64,000 nt of DNA from Devosia sp. A16 (GCF_001402915.1 NZ_CP012945.1:3821501-3885500); one strand, 5' to 3'; positions 8,962 through 20,604 are shown, counted from the first letter of the stretch. Made by a program: numbers and translations. The notes: generated from the sequence alone by a model not told the origin.

Positions 8962-10677
8962 GTGACCGATCGTCTCCGCATTGCCCTGGCGCAGCTCAAT
9001 CCGACGGTCGGCGCCATCGCGCAGAACCTCGCCCTGGCCAAGTCGACGCTGGCCGACGCCGCCGGGCAGGGGGCCGATATCCTGCTGTTCTCAGAGCTGT
9101 TCCTCACCGGCTACTTCCCCGACGACCTGCTGTTCAAACCGCGCTTCGTCGCCGATGCGATGGCCGCCGCCGAGGATTTTGCCCGCGCCACTGCCGGCAC
9201 TGGCGTCAGCGCCATCATGCCCACGGTCTGGCGCGAAGGCGGCAAGCTGTTCAACGCGGTGATCGTCTGCGAGGCCGGCGAGATCACCGCCCGCCGTTAC
9301 AAGCGCGAGCTGCCCAACGAGGATATCTTCTACGAAAAGCGCTATTTCGAGCGCGCCGACCTGCAGGAACCGGTGACCATCAAGGGCGTGTCGATCGGCA
9401 TCCCGATCTGCGAAGACATCTGGCATCCCGATGTCTGTGCCCACCTGGTCGACCAGGGCGCGCGGCTGCTGCTCTGTCCCAATGGTTCGCCCTATTGGCG
9501 CAACAAGCAGGCCACCCGCTACAAGCTGGTCACCGACCGTGTCGCCGAAGACAACGTGCCGCTGCTCTATCTGAACCAGGTCGGCGGCCAGGACGAGCTG
9601 GTCTATGATGGCGCGAGCTTTGCCATCGAGCCGGGCGGTCGGCTCGTCGTGCAGGCGAAGAGTTTCGAGCCCGAGATCCTGATGTCGAACTGGGCCCGCA
9701 CCGAGGACGGCTGGCGCTGCACCGATCCGCACGTCACGCCGCTCTCGAGTGTCGACGAAGCGCCGTGGCGCGCCTGCGTGCTGGGCCTGCGCGACTACGT
9801 GAAAAAGAACGGTTTCAAGTCGGTGGTGCTCGGCCTCTCCGGTGGCATCGACAGCGCGGTGGTGGCTGCCATGGCGGTCGATGCCATTGGCGCCGACAAC
9901 GTCCACTGCCTGATGCTGCCCTACCGCTACACTTCGGAGGAGAGCCTGGCCGACGCACGCGACTGTGCCCGGCGGCTCGGCGTCCGCTACGACGTCGTCT
10001 CGATCGGCGATCCGGTGGAGGCCGCGCTCAACGAGCTGCAGCCGGTCTTCGGCAACCGCCCGCAGGATCTGACCGAGGAGAACATCCAGTCGCGCATGCG
10101 CGGCGTCTACCTGATGGCGGTCTCCAACAAGCTCGGTTCGCTCCTGCTCACCACCGGCAACAAGTCGGAAATGGCAGTCGGCTACGCCACCATCTATGGC
10201 GACATGAATGGCGGCTTCAACCCGATCAAGGACATGCTGAAGATGCGTGTCTACGAGCTGGCGGACTGGCGCAACAAGCACCGTCCGGCCGATTGCCTCG
10301 GCTCCGACGGACTGGTGATCACCCAGAACATCATCGACAAGGCCCCCTCGGCGGAACTGCGGCCCAACCAGACCGACCAGGACTCGCTGCCGCCTTACCC
10401 GATCCTCGACGAGATTCTGGTCGGCCTGGTCGAGCTCGAGCTCAGCGTGGCCGAGGTCGTCGCGCGCGGCGATGGTCGTTTTGACCGCGCTCTGGTCAAG
10501 CGGATCGAGAAGCTGCTGAACATTGCCGAGTACAAGCGCCGCCAGTCGGCCCCGGGGGTGAAGATCTCGCGCAAGGCCTTCGGGCTGGGTCGCCGCTACC
10601 CGATCACCAACGGCTACCGCGACGACAACCTGATCGCCGAGCCGATCGGTCGTCTGGATTCGAAGGGGCTGGAATGA
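8962..10677 (+). CDS. nadE: Glutamine-hydrolysing NAD+ synthase
   Basis: Last step of NAD+ biosynthesis: ATP-dependent amidation of nicotinate adenine dinucleotide using glutamine. The 571-residue product has an N-terminal nitrilase-like glutaminase domain (about 1-260, nucleophile Cys150 in IPICEDIW) and a C-terminal synthetase domain with the PP-loop SGGIDSAV near residues 291-298 and LTTGNKSE further on. The start is a GTG; a GGGGTGG sequence precedes it. It may share a transcript with gltX 88 nt downstream. Confidence 0.95.
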   Translation: MTDRLRIALAQLNPTVGAIAQNLALAKSTLADAAGQGADILLFSELFLTGYFPDDLLFKPRFVADAMAAAEDFARATAGTGVSAIMPTVWREGGKLFNAVIVCEAGEITARRYKRELPNEDIFYEKRYFERADLQEPVTIKGVSIGIPICEDIWHPDVCAHLVDQGARLLLCPNGSPYWRNKQATRYKLVTDRVAEDNVPLLYLNQVGGQDELVYDGASFAIEPGGRLVVQAKSFEPEILMSNWARTEDGWRCTDPHVTPLSSVDEAPWRACVLGLRDYVKKNGFKSVVLGLSGGIDSAVVAAMAVDAIGADNVHCLMLPYRYTSEESLADARDCARRLGVRYDVVSIGDPVEAALNELQPVFGNRPQDLTEENIQSRMRGVYLMAVSNKLGSLLLTTGNKSEMAVGYATIYGDMNGGFNPIKDMLKMRVYELADWRNKHRPADCLGSDGLVITQNIIDKAPSAELRPNQTDQDSLPPYPILDEILVGLVELELSVAEVVARGDGRFDRALVKRIEKLLNIAEYKRRQSAPGVKISRKAFGLGRRYPITNGYRDDNLIAEPIGRLDSKGLE

Positions 10678-10696
10678 ACCGTCGGGAACGCGCCGG

Positions 10697-10741
10697 GGCA
10701 GTCGGCAGTCGAGCATGCTTCGGTTGCGACTGCCGATTGCC
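10697..10741. repeat. Imperfect inverted repeat between nadE and gltX
   Basis: Fifteen-base arms (10697-10711 and 10727-10741, one mismatch) surround a 15-nt loop. The arms are themselves built of the short unit CGGCAGT/ACTGCCG, and a further copy of CGACTGCCGA follows at 10741-10750. It fills most of the 88-nt gap and ends shortly before the gltX start. It could be an RNA hairpin affecting gltX expression or a stuttering simple repeat. Confidence 0.5.
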
Positions 10742-10765
10742 GACTGCCGAAAACGATAGCTCCCG

Positions 10766-12091
10766 ATGACCACAGTCCGCTACGCCCCGTCCCCCACCGG
10801 CCGCCTGCACCTGGGCAATGCCCGACCGGCGCTGATCAACTGGCTGTTCGCCAAGTCCACTGGCGGCCGCTACATCCTGCGGCTCGACGACACCGACACC
10901 GCGCGCTCCACCGAGGCATTTGCCGAGGGAATCTACGCCGACCTCGCCTGGCTCGGTATCACCCCCGATCTCAGGGTTCGGCAGTCCGACCGCACGGCGC
11001 GCTACGATGCCGCGCGCGACAGGCTGATCGCTGACGGCCGGCTTTATCCGGCCTACGAGACCGAGGAGGAGCTCGACGGCAAACGCGCTCGCGCCCGTCT
11101 GCTCGGCCGGCCGCCGGTCTATGACCGCGCTGCGCTCAACCTCACCGACGAGCAGAAGGCGAAGTACGAGGCCGAGGGCCGCAAGCCGCATTGGCGCTTC
11201 AAGCTGGATGGGCGCCCGGTCGCGTTCAACGATCTGATCAAGGGGCCGCAGACGGTCAACACCGCCTCAATGTCCGATCCCGTGCTGATCCGCGCCGATG
11301 GTTCCTACCTTTATACGCTGCCCTCGGTAGTCGACGATATCGAGCTGGGCATCAGCCATGTCGTGCGCGGCGAGGATCACGTCAGCAATACCGGCACCCA
11401 GATCGAGATTTTCGAGGCGCTTGGCGGTCCGGTGCCGGCCTTCGCGCACCATAACCTCTTGACCGGGGCGGACGGCGAGGGCCTCTCCAAGCGCCTCGGC
11501 TCGCTCTCGCTCGAGCAGTTGCGCGCCGCCGGCTACGAGCCGATGGCGGTGGCCATGGCCGCGGTGCTGACCGGCACCAGCCTGCCGCTCGAGCCTTACG
11601 CCGACCTCGCCGCGCTGGGGCAGGTGTTCAGTCTCGATGTCGTGTCGCACGGCTCGGCCCGTTTCGACCCTGCGGAACTGGCGAGCCTCAATGCCCGCAT
11701 CCTGCACCAGATGCCCTACGAACTGGCGAGGCCGCGCCTCGAGGCCCTCGGGCTGGCCTCGGCGCCACTATGGCTGGCGCTGCGCGGCAATCTCTCGGTG
11801 TTTTCCGATATCGCCGACCTCGCGACCCTGATTTCGGGCCCGGTTACCCCGGTGGTGGCGGAAGAGGATCGCGACTTCCTGCGCGAGGCCGCCAGCTTGC
11901 TGCCCCCCGAGCCCTGGGACGAGACCACCTGGTCGAAATGGACCGAGGCGCTCAAGGCCGCAACCGGTCGCAAGGGCAGGGCGCTGTTTCACCCGCTGCG
12001 GCTGGCGCTGACCGGCCGCGAGCAGGGACCGGACCTCAAGTCCCTGCTGCCTCTTTTGGGGCGTACGGCGTGTCTGGCCCGACTACCCTGA
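10766..12091 (+). CDS. gltX: Glutamate--tRNA ligase
   Basis: Class I aminoacyl-tRNA synthetase charging tRNA-Glu. The 441-residue product begins with [15 protein letters not shown] (HIGH-type motif HLGN) and has the KMSKS-type loop LSKRLGS in the middle; [14 protein letters not shown] and the C-terminal anticodon-binding helices follow. The length is that of the shorter alphaproteobacterial GltX form; many alphaproteobacteria carry two gltX genes, and whether this is the only copy cannot be told here. Its last 56 nt overlap a convergent DUF2865 gene. Confidence 0.95.
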   Translation: MTTVRYAPSPTGRLHLGNARPALINWLFAKSTGGRYILRLDDTDTARSTEAFAEGIYADLAWLGITPDLRVRQSDRTARYDAARDRLIADGRLYPAYETEEELDGKRARARLLGRPPVYDRAALNLTDEQKAKYEAEGRKPHWRFKLDGRPVAFNDLIKGPQTVNTASMSDPVLIRADGSYLYTLPSVVDDIELGISHVVRGEDHVSNTGTQIEIFEALGGPVPAFAHHNLLTGADGEGLSKRLGSLSLEQLRAAGYEPMAVAMAAVLTGTSLPLEPYADLAALGQVFSLDVVSHGSARFDPAELASLNARILHQMPYELARPRLEALGLASAPLWLALRGNLSVFSDIADLATLISGPVTPVVAEEDRDFLREAASLLPPEPWDETTWSKWTEALKAATGRKGRALFHPLRLALTGREQGPDLKSLLPLLGRTACLARLP

Positions 12092-13196
12092 CGCGCTTGT
12101 CGCCGAACCGAACGATGCGGCCCGGCTGATTGGCGGCGACCGGCGCCACCACAGCGACCGGGATCGGGGTTTCGCCCGGCGCGGCCGGACGGCGGCGCGG
12201 CAGCGGCACGTCGACGAATGTCGCCATAGCCACCTGGGTGACCGGTGCGTTCACCGTCGGGGAAATCCGCCGGCCGTCGCGCAGCGGCAACGGGAAGGTT
12301 GCGCCGCGGAATGTCACCATGGCGCGCGTTCCGCCGGTCGGAAGTTCGGCCAGCGTGATCGCACCCTGGTCCTGCGTCGAGGTGCACTTGCTGGCGGTGT
12401 CGAAGTCGGTGCGGAACTTGAAGGCATTGGGCAGTGCCGAATAGGGCTCGCCCCATTCGTTGACCATCTGCTCCGGTTCCTGCCCAGGGTTGTCGTAATA
12501 GTAGAGGTCGACATCGAGACCGGGGCATTGCGCCCGGCAGGATTGGGCGTCGTTGGCGACGTAATCGACCAGCGTCGAATAGCTGATCGGCCACCAGAAG
12601 CCGTCGGTCTTGCGCACGCACAGCGTTCGCACCGTATGGTAGTTGCCATAGGGGTTGAACTCTTCGCCGCGAATGCCGCCCTCGCCGTCGCCTTCACCGT
12701 CGGTGAAGACCCCGAACAGCCGCTCGAACAGGTTGCCGCGATCGCCGCGCTGCACCTCGACGCGCGACCGGCCATCGCAGTCGAAGCGTGCCATTTCCTG
12801 CAGGATCGCCTCGCGCTGCTGGGCCACCGCCTCGCCGGTGCTGACGCTCTGCGACAGCTGCTGAACGTCCTCGCGTCCGCGCAGCACTTCGCGCGCCAGG
12901 GCGCGACATTCGGGCGAGAGCCGCCGTCCTGCCTTGGCGTCGTCATTGCAGCCCTGCCGCACATAGGCGCTCTCGGAGCGCTGCACTTCGCGTTGCAGCC
13001 GCTTCAACTCGCCGCCCTGCGAGCGCTGGAAGTCCGAGTTGCGCTCCAGCGAGCGCAGCGTCGACTGCAGGCGCGCGCAATTGTTGGCCTGCGCGTGGGC
13101 TGTCGACACGTCGATCAGCAGCCCGGCCCAGGCCGTGAACAGCAAGACGGCAAAGCGGATGAACAGGGTGGTGGCGCTGAAGCTATGGCTGGGCAT
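12036..13196 (-). CDS. DUF2865 domain exported protein
   Basis: A 386-residue protein with a signal peptide or single membrane anchor (residues about 9-34, cleavage near AHAQ). A helical, charged region with regularly spaced Cys follows (about 35-150), then the DUF2865 core with [18 protein letters not shown] and [15 protein letters not shown], and a Pro/Arg-rich tail ([10 protein letters not shown]). DUF2865 is largely restricted to Hyphomicrobiales and has no known function; the domain suggests an envelope role. The frame extends 29 residues upstream, but the ATG directly before the signal peptide is preferred. The 3' end overlaps gltX by 56 nt on the opposite strand. Confidence 0.8.
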   Translation of the reverse strand: MPSHSFSATTLFIRFAVLLFTAWAGLLIDVSTAHAQANNCARLQSTLRSLERNSDFQRSQGGELKRLQREVQRSESAYVRQGCNDDAKAGRRLSPECRALAREVLRGREDVQQLSQSVSTGEAVAQQREAILQEMARFDCDGRSRVEVQRGDRGNLFERLFGVFTDGEGDGEGGIRGEEFNPYGNYHTVRTLCVRKTDGFWWPISYSTLVDYVANDAQSCRAQCPGLDVDLYYYDNPGQEPEQMVNEWGEPYSALPNAFKFRTDFDTASKCTSTQDQGAITLAELPTGGTRAMVTFRGATFPLPLRDGRRISPTVNAPVTQVAMATFVDVPLPRRRPAAPGETPIPVAVVAPVAANQPGRIVRFGDKRVRVVGPDTPYAPKEAAGT

Positions 13197-13634
13197 TCGT
13201 TCGGACCGGATGGTGTGGGCCTCCGCTGGAGCGCTTTCGGGGAACAGTTGCAGACTTTCCGGTTCGAACACGCGGGAAACCAAAGACTTGCAGCATTTCG
13301 GCGCCGCATGGAAGCAGTGAGAAGTGCTCTAGGGCCTCAATATGCCTAAAGCGAGACGCCGGGGCGAGATGGGGCAGCGGTATTCGCACAGCATCGGTTG
13401 TCGGTTAGCCTCTGATCGGCAGCCTCGCAATCGCCCGCAGCAACGATAACGCAGCCGTGACCGGGCGCTTCGACAACCGCGGCGCTTGCACCTCGGCGTT
13501 TTGCGAGCGGGGTGAGTCTCCGTGAATAGGGCGACAGCAGGGCCGCGAGCGACGCTTTCGTCGCTTTTCTGCAGTCGCCGGGCGCCGGTTCTGTGCTTAG
13601 GTACCCCATCGCGCCTTGTCGCCGGAGTATCACC
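13197..13634. other. Gene-poor interval between divergent genes
   Basis: Between the DUF2865 start (-) and the small exported protein (+) there is no convincing protein gene; the open frames here lack ribosome-binding sites and resemble nothing. It must hold the promoters of both flanking genes. It also holds a terminator-like hairpin on the + strand (listed separately), with no + strand gene upstream of it for 1.4 kb. Confidence 0.5.
13548..13568 (+). terminator. Orphan terminator-like hairpin
   Basis: A perfect 7-bp stem AGCGACG/CGTCGCT with a CTTT loop is followed directly by TTTC. No + strand gene ends nearby, so it may end a small RNA transcribed within the interval from about 13250, or act as an attenuator for the gene starting at 13635. 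Confidence 0.5.
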
Positions 13635-14081
13635 TTGCAAGCTCGTGTCGCCTTTGCCGCCCTCGCCGGCATGCTCGTCCTTTCAGCTACCCCGCCAGCG
13701 CTGGCCCAGACCCCTGCGGATCTCACCAAGTTCAGCGAGACGTGCCTCAACGCCGAAGCCTTTCTGCTTGGCCAGGTGCCGGAAGGCGTCGACTCCTCGC
13801 TGATTCTCACGCCGCTGTGCGGATGCCTCGCCGGCGCCTTCAAGGACATGCCGCAGAAGGATGTCGATATTCTTGCCGCCGACCTGCGCGGCGAAGGCAC
13901 TGACGAAGCGCACGCCGCCCATGGCAGCTATGACAAGGTCACCGAGGTGGCGCGCGAAGGCCTGACCACCTGCTTTGCGGGCCCTGAAGTTACCGCGGCG
14001 ATGCAGGCCGCAACCCCTCCGGCGGCCGCCCCCGCCGATCCGGCGGCGCCAGCCGCCCCCGCGGCCCCCGCGCCGCAATGA
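13635..14081 (+). CDS. Small exported protein of unknown function, Ala/Pro-rich tail
   Basis: The predicted start is a TTG preceded by CCGGAG at an 8-nt spacing; it opens a clean signal peptide (ARVAFAALAGMLVLS, cleavage near ALAQ). A GTG 14 codons earlier is possible but would put Pro and Arg in front of it. The mature 120-odd residues contain three Cys (ETCLN, TPLCGCL) plus one in TTCFAG, and end in a low-complexity run of Ala and Pro. I do not recognise the family. A strong terminator follows 10 nt after the stop, so it is probably monocistronic. Confidence 0.65.
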   Translation: MQARVAFAALAGMLVLSATPPALAQTPADLTKFSETCLNAEAFLLGQVPEGVDSSLILTPLCGCLAGAFKDMPQKDVDILAADLRGEGTDEAHAAHGSYDKVTEVAREGLTTCFAGPEVTAAMQAATPPAAAPADPAAPAAPAAPAPQ

Positions 14082-14090
14082 GCCATCTCC

Positions 14091-14117
14091 AAGGGGCGCT
14101 TCGGCGCCCCTTGCTTT
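14091..14117 (+). terminator. Rho-independent terminator with UUCG loop
   Basis: A 9-bp perfect stem AAGGGGCGC/GCGCCCCTT closed by the very stable TTCG tetraloop is followed by GCTTTTTG, directly after the small exported protein gene. Confidence 0.9.
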
Positions 14118-14287
14118 TTGCCCGCGCTGCGGTCAGATTGCGCGCCATGAAAACCGGCACCGCGAACTGCATTACCGGCTGCATTATTATCCGCTAAGCA
14201 TTGCTGGCGGCGCGGTTTTCTTCATTTCCTGATCTGTAGTCCGAAGAACCCGTCCGCGAGCGTCTCATCGCGCGAGGAACCCTGACT

Positions 14288-15688
14288 TTGGGCGACATCA
14301 CTCTGAAGCTCCACAATACGCTGACCCGGGCGAAGGAGGACTTCGTCCCCATCGATCCCATGAATGTCCGCATGTATGTGTGCGGGCCGACGGTCTACGA
14401 CTATGCCCATATCGGCAATGCCCGCCCGGTGATCGTCTTCGATCTGCTCTATCGGCTGCTCCGCCATGTCTACGGCGCCGATCACGTCACCTACGTCCGC
14501 AACATCACCGACGTCGACGACAAGATCAACGCCCGCGCCGCCCGGGACTATCCCGGCCTTCCGCTCAACGAGGCGATCCGCAAGGTCACCGAGAAGACGG
14601 CGTCGCAGTATTTCAAGGATGTCGCCGCACTCGGCACTCTCGAGCCCGACCATCAGCCGCGCGCCACCGATTTCATCCCCGAGATGCAGTCGCTGATCTC
14701 GACCTTGATCGGCAGTCGCCATGCCTATGAGGCCGCAGGCGAGGTGCTGTTCGACGTGGGCTCGATGCCCGACTATGGCAAGTTGAGCGGCCGCAATCTC
14801 GAGGACAATCTGGTTGGGGCGCGCGTCGCGGTCGACGCGCACAAGAAGAACCCGGCCGATTTCGTGCTGTGGAAGCAGTCGAGTGCCGAAGAGCCGGGCT
14901 GGGACAGCCCGTGGGGCAGGGGACGCCCAGGCTGGCATATCGAGTGCTCGGCGATGAGCGAACGCTACCTCGGCCAGGTGTTCGATATCCATGCCGGTGG
15001 CCTCGACCTGATCTTCCCGCACCACGAGAACGAGATCGCCCAGTCGCGCTGCGCCCACGGCACGCCGGTGATGGCCAACTACTGGCTGCACAACGGCTTC
15101 CTGCAGGTCGAGGGGCAGAAGATGTCGAAGTCGCTCGGCAACTTCGTCACCATTTCCGAACTGCTCGAGAGCGACAAATTCGGCGGCCGCAAATGGCCAG
15201 GCGAAGTGCTGCGCCTCGCCATGCTGATGACGCACTATCGCGAGCCGATCGATTTTTCGGTGAAGCGTCTGGAGGAGGCCGAGCAGAAGCTGCGCGACTG
15301 GCAGCGCGCCAGTAAGCCGAAGCCCGGAACGCCGCCCGAGCCTTCGGTCATTGCCGAACTGGCCGACGACCTCAATTTCCATCGGGCGACGGTGGCGCTC
15401 GACGCCATTGCCCGCAACGCCAACCGCGGCGTCGAGACCGCCGCCAATTGCCTCGCCGCGACACTCGAGTTCCTTGGGTTCACCCCCGACGGCCTGCTGA
15501 CCGCCGGCGCGGCCGACGCGCCCGCAGGCGTAGAACAGGCCGTCGCTGCCCGCCTCGCCGCGCTCAACGCCAAGGACTTCGCAAAGGCTGACACGATCCG
15601 TGCCGAATTGCTGACACAGGGTGTCCAACTGATGGACTACAAGGACGATGCCGGCCAGCGTCAGACCAAATGGGAGGTGGTGAGGTGA
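14288..15688 (+). CDS. cysS: Cysteine--tRNA ligase
   Basis: Class I synthetase charging tRNA-Cys. The 466-residue product has the zinc-ligand Cys in [17 protein letters not shown], the HIGH-type motif [23 protein letters not shown] (further zinc and cysteine-binding residues) and KMSKSLGN. The start is a TTG with GAGGAA upstream; no better ATG exists before the conserved LHNTLTR. It heads a tightly packed series running to cimA; its stop overlaps the GTG start of the DUF559 gene by 4 nt. Confidence 0.95.
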   Translation: MGDITLKLHNTLTRAKEDFVPIDPMNVRMYVCGPTVYDYAHIGNARPVIVFDLLYRLLRHVYGADHVTYVRNITDVDDKINARAARDYPGLPLNEAIRKVTEKTASQYFKDVAALGTLEPDHQPRATDFIPEMQSLISTLIGSRHAYEAAGEVLFDVGSMPDYGKLSGRNLEDNLVGARVAVDAHKKNPADFVLWKQSSAEEPGWDSPWGRGRPGWHIECSAMSERYLGQVFDIHAGGLDLIFPHHENEIAQSRCAHGTPVMANYWLHNGFLQVEGQKMSKSLGNFVTISELLESDKFGGRKWPGEVLRLAMLMTHYREPIDFSVKRLEEAEQKLRDWQRASKPKPGTPPEPSVIAELADDLNFHRATVALDAIARNANRGVETAANCLAATLEFLGFTPDGLLTAGAADAPAGVEQAVAARLAALNAKDFAKADTIRAELLTQGVQLMDYKDDAGQRQTKWEVVR

Positions 15689-16257
15689 CGCCAGACTTTC
15701 CCCTGCCGCAGCCGTCCGTCGCTCTTGCTCCGGCCGCGCAACCTCCGGTTGCGGACCCCTCATCCGGCGCTGCGCGCCACCTTCTCCCACAAGGGGAGAA
15801 GGTCGAGCGGCTCACCGATGTCGCGGCGTCGCCTTCTCCCCTTGTGGGAGAAGGTGCCCGAAGGGCGGATGAGGGGTTCTCTCCCCCCTCACCGACGGCT
15901 GCTAGGAGGCCGGTCGCGCCAAGGCTTCGCTCCTTCGCGCGTTACCTTCGGCGTGAAGCGACGCCACACGAAGAGGTGCTTTGGCATCTGCTCCGCGGAC
16001 GTCGCTTCGTTGATTTCAAGTTCAGGCGCCAAGTCCCTGTCGGCCCGCTCATTGCGGATTTCGCCTGCCACTCGGCAAAGCTGATATTGGAACTCGACGG
16101 CGGCCAGCACGCAGAGAGCCAAACCGATCCCCGCCGCGATGCAGTGCTTCGGACGCATGGCTATCGCATCCTTCGCATCTGGAACAACGAACTCCACGAG
16201 AATCGCGATGGTGTGATGGAGGCCATCTGGCTGGCTTTGCAGGAGGGTCACCCATGA
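15685..16257 (+). CDS. DUF559 domain protein (Vsr-like endonuclease fold), repeat-containing N-terminus
   Basis: The C-terminal 110 residues are a DUF559 domain, related to very-short-patch-repair (Vsr) endonucleases: [35 protein letters not shown] (Asp125), [10 protein letters not shown] (Glu136, Asp138, His142), and [10 protein letters not shown]. These acidic residues and the His fit a PD-(D/E)XK-like active site. The start chosen is a GTG overlapping the cysS stop (GTGA), but then the first 80 residues are mostly a translated palindromic repeat pair (15755-15877); a GTG at 15844 inside the repeat is an alternative. The stop overlaps the next ATG (ATGA). Function is unknown: possible DNA repair nuclease or mobile-gene product. 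Confidence 0.7.
   Translation: MTPDFPLPQPSVALAPAAQPPVADPSSGAARHLLPQGEKVERLTDVAASPSPLVGEGARRADEGFSPPSPTAARRPVAPRLRSFARYLRREATPHEEVLWHLLRGRRFVDFKFRRQVPVGPLIADFACHSAKLILELDGGQHAESQTDPRRDAVLRTHGYRILRIWNNELHENRDGVMEAIWLALQEGHP
15755..15877. repeat. Head-to-head pair of REP-like palindromic elements
   Basis: Arms 15755-15802 and 15832-15877 are inverted copies of a 46-48-nt unit: ACCCCTCATCCGG, a variable GC-rich stretch, then ACCTTCTCCCACAAGGGGAG and its end. Each unit contains its own hairpin (CTTCTCCC...GGGGAGAAG), and the two together form a palindrome with a 29-nt centre. The DUF559 frame runs through the whole structure. Confidence 0.85.
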
Positions 16258-16652
16258 CCGCCATCATCGACCATGTCGGCCTCACGGCCACGGACTTCGC
16301 CCTCTCGCGCGATTTCTACACTGCCGCGCTCGGTGCGCTCGGGATCAAGCTGCTTGCCGAGTTCGAGTATGACGGCGTGAGATCGGCCGGCTATGGCATC
16401 GAGCGCCCGACCTTCTGGCTCGGCAGCGGCAAGGTGCAGCGCGGTGGCGATACCCATGTCGCCTTCGTCGCCGAGAGTCGGGCCGCCGTCGAGGCGTTCT
16501 ACACGGTGGCGCTCGCTGCCGGCGGGCGCGACAACGGACCGCCCGGTCTTCGCCCGCACTATGCGCCTGACTACTACGCCGCTTTCGTATTCGACCCCGA
16601 CGGAAACAACATCGAGGCCGCCTATGTCGGCCCAAAGGGAGGACGCCTATGA
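16254..16652 (+). CDS. VOC family (glyoxalase-like) protein 1
   Basis: A 132-residue vicinal-oxygen-chelate fold protein with the two-module pattern: HVGLTATDFALSRDFYTAAL at the start and AFVFDPDGNNIEAAY at the end, the latter carrying the metal-ligand Glu. Members include glyoxalases, dioxygenases and fosfomycin-type resistance enzymes; the substrate is unknown. The ATG overlaps the DUF559 stop by 4 nt and its own stop overlaps the next VOC start (ATGA). It is a close paralogue of the next gene (both contain DNGPPGLRPHY), so a tandem duplication is likely. Confidence 0.85.
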   Translation: MTAIIDHVGLTATDFALSRDFYTAALGALGIKLLAEFEYDGVRSAGYGIERPTFWLGSGKVQRGGDTHVAFVAESRAAVEAFYTVALAAGGRDNGPPGLRPHYAPDYYAAFVFDPDGNNIEAAYVGPKGGRL

Positions 16653-17018
16653 GTGCCTTGGATCACGTGGCCATTTCGACCGCCGACTACCCGACCTCGC
16701 TGGCATTCTACGAGAAGGCGCTGGCGCCGCTCGGCATCAAGACGCACATGAAGTTCGAGGGGGACGAAGGCAACGTCGCGGGCCTCGGCTCGGAGCAGCC
16801 ATTCCTGTGGATCGGCGACGGTGGCAAACTCAGCGGCGGCCGGGTGCATCTCGCCTTCAGGGCATCCACCCGAGCGGCCGTCGATGCGTTCCATGCCGCG
16901 GCGATCGCCGCCGGCGGCAAGGACAATGGTCCGCCGGGCCTGCGGCCGCACTATCACGCCACCTACTACGCCGCCTTCGTCTACGATCCGGACGGACACA
17001 ATATCGAAGCGGTATGCC

Positions 17019-17032
<14 letters not shown>
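16649..17032 (+). CDS. VOC family (glyoxalase-like) protein 2
   Basis: A 127-residue VOC protein: LDHVAISTADYPTSLAFYEK at the N-terminus with metal-ligand His, DNGPPGLRPHYHATYYAAF in the second half, and VYDPDGHNIEAV with the conserved Glu. It starts by ATGA overlap with its paralogue and overlaps the following GFA-family gene by 14 nt, which implies translational coupling. The substrate is unknown; neighbours with glutathione-dependent (GFA) folds hint at aldehyde or glutathione-adduct chemistry, which is only inference. Confidence 0.85.
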
Positions 17033-18969
<1,937 letters not shown>

Positions 18970-18979
18970 GTATTTCGCC

Positions 18980-20581
18980 ATGACTGCCCAAGCCAAGGAA
19001 CGCCTCTATCTGTTCGACACCACGCTGCGCGATGGCGCGCAGACCGCCGGCATCGAGTTTTCGCTCGAGGACAAGATCTCGGTGACCGCGCTGCTCGAGC
19101 GCCTCGGCGTCGACTACATCGAGGGCGGCTATCCGGGCGCCAATGTCATTGACGATCAGTTCTTCGCCGAAAGCCGCACGCGCGACGCCATCTTCACCGC
19201 CTTCGGCATGACCAAGCGGGCGGGACGCTCGGTCGGCAACGATCCCGGGGTCCAGGCGACGCTGAACGCCGTATCGGACGCCGCCTGTTTCGTCGGCAAG
19301 GCTTCCGCCTATCAGGTGAAGGTTGCGCTTGGCATCAGCCTCGAGGAAAACCTCGACAACCTGCGCGAGACCATCGAAGCCACTGTCGCTGCCGGCAAGC
19401 AGGCGCTGGTCGATTGCGAGCACTTTTTCGACGGCTACAAATCCGACCCCGACTATGCCTTGCGCTTCGTCCGCACCGCGCTCGACGCGGGGGCCCGCTG
19501 GGTGGTGCTGTGCGACACCAATGGTGGCACCATGCCGTCCGAGGTCACCGAGATCGTCACCGAAGTCAGCAAGGTGGTGCCCGGCGATCATCTCGGCATC
19601 CATGCCCACGACGACACCGGCCAGGCGGTCGCCAACACCCTTGCCGCCGTCGCCGCCGGTGTCCGCCAGATCCAGGGCACGCTCAACGGCATCGGCGAGC
19701 GCTGCGGCAATGCCAACCTCGTCACCATCATTCCGACGCTGGCGCTGAAGCCCGGCTTCGCCGAGCGCTTCGAGATCGGCGTTTCCAGCGAGCAACTGGC
19801 CGACCTCACCTCGATCTCGCGGGCCTTCGACGAGCTGCTCAATCGCGCCCCGGCCCGGCAATCGCCCTATGTCGGCACCTCTGCCTTCGCCACCAAGGCC
19901 GGCATCCACGCTTCGGCGCTGGCCAAGGATTTCTCGACCTACGAGCACGTGCCGCCGGAGCTTGTCGGCAATGAACGCAACATCATGGTCAGCCAGCAGG
20001 CCGGCAAGTCCAACCTGCTTGCGGCGCTGAAGCGGCATGGCATCGAGCTGGGCAAGGACGATCCGCGGCTCGAGCGCTTGCTGCGCACCGTCAAGGAGCG
20101 GGAGGCTCGCGGTTATTCCTACGACGGCGCCGATGCGTCGTTCTTCATCCTGGCGCACGGCGTGCTCGGCACGTTGCCGGAGTTCTTCGACGTGGAGAGC
20201 TACCGCACCAGCGTCGAGCGCCGCCACAATGCGCGTGGCGAGCAGGTGGTCGTCACCGAGGCGGTGGTGAAGATCCGGATCGGCGACGATTTGCTGATGT
20301 CGGTGGCCGAAGGCAACGGCCCGGTCAACGCGCTCGATCTCGCCATGCGCAAGGACCTGGGGGTTTTCTCCGCCCGCATCGCCGATCTCGAACTGGTCGA
20401 TTTCAAGGTGCGTATCCTCGACGGCGGCACGGGCGCGGTCACCCGTGTACTGGTCGAAAGCCGCGACGGCACTGGCGAGCGCTGGTACACCATCGGAGTC
20501 AACACCAACATCATCGACGCCTCATTTGAGGCGCTTTACGAGTCGATTACCTATAAGTTGATGAAATCAGAGGCAGCCTGA
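18980..20581 (+). CDS. cimA: Citramalate synthase
   Basis: Condenses pyruvate and acetyl-CoA to (R)-citramalate, a threonine-independent entry to isoleucine (2-oxobutyrate) synthesis. The 533-residue product has the HMGL-like catalytic motif LFDTTLRDGAQTAG at the N-terminus, LCDTNGGTMPSEV, GIHAHDDTGQAVANT (metal His), GERCGNANL, and a C-terminal LeuA allosteric dimer domain from about residue 390. The citramalate synthase subgroup is favoured over isopropylmalate synthase by DGAQT(A)G and EGGYPGAN. The ATG at 18980 starts exactly at the family's usual position. It ends the chain begun by cysS. Confidence 0.9.
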   Translation: MTAQAKERLYLFDTTLRDGAQTAGIEFSLEDKISVTALLERLGVDYIEGGYPGANVIDDQFFAESRTRDAIFTAFGMTKRAGRSVGNDPGVQATLNAVSDAACFVGKASAYQVKVALGISLEENLDNLRETIEATVAAGKQALVDCEHFFDGYKSDPDYALRFVRTALDAGARWVVLCDTNGGTMPSEVTEIVTEVSKVVPGDHLGIHAHDDTGQAVANTLAAVAAGVRQIQGTLNGIGERCGNANLVTIIPTLALKPGFAERFEIGVSSEQLADLTSISRAFDELLNRAPARQSPYVGTSAFATKAGIHASALAKDFSTYEHVPPELVGNERNIMVSQQAGKSNLLAALKRHGIELGKDDPRLERLLRTVKEREARGYSYDGADASFFILAHGVLGTLPEFFDVESYRTSVERRHNARGEQVVVTEAVVKIRIGDDLLMSVAEGNGPVNALDLAMRKDLGVFSARIADLELVDFKVRILDGGTGAVTRVLVESRDGTGERWYTIGVNTNIIDASFEALYESITYKLMKSEAA

Positions 20582-20604
20582 GACGCCGGAGCGGTTGGGA
20601 CAGG

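Noticed and set aside
13241-13264. GGAAC-N15-GGTT as a full EcfG promoter
   Set aside because: Spacer too short and the -10 element deviates; kept only as a hint in the small-RNA finding.
13346-13900. A 184-codon - strand frame crossing the gene-poor interval
   Set aside because: It overlaps most of the small exported protein gene on the other strand and has no signal, motif or ribosome-binding site.
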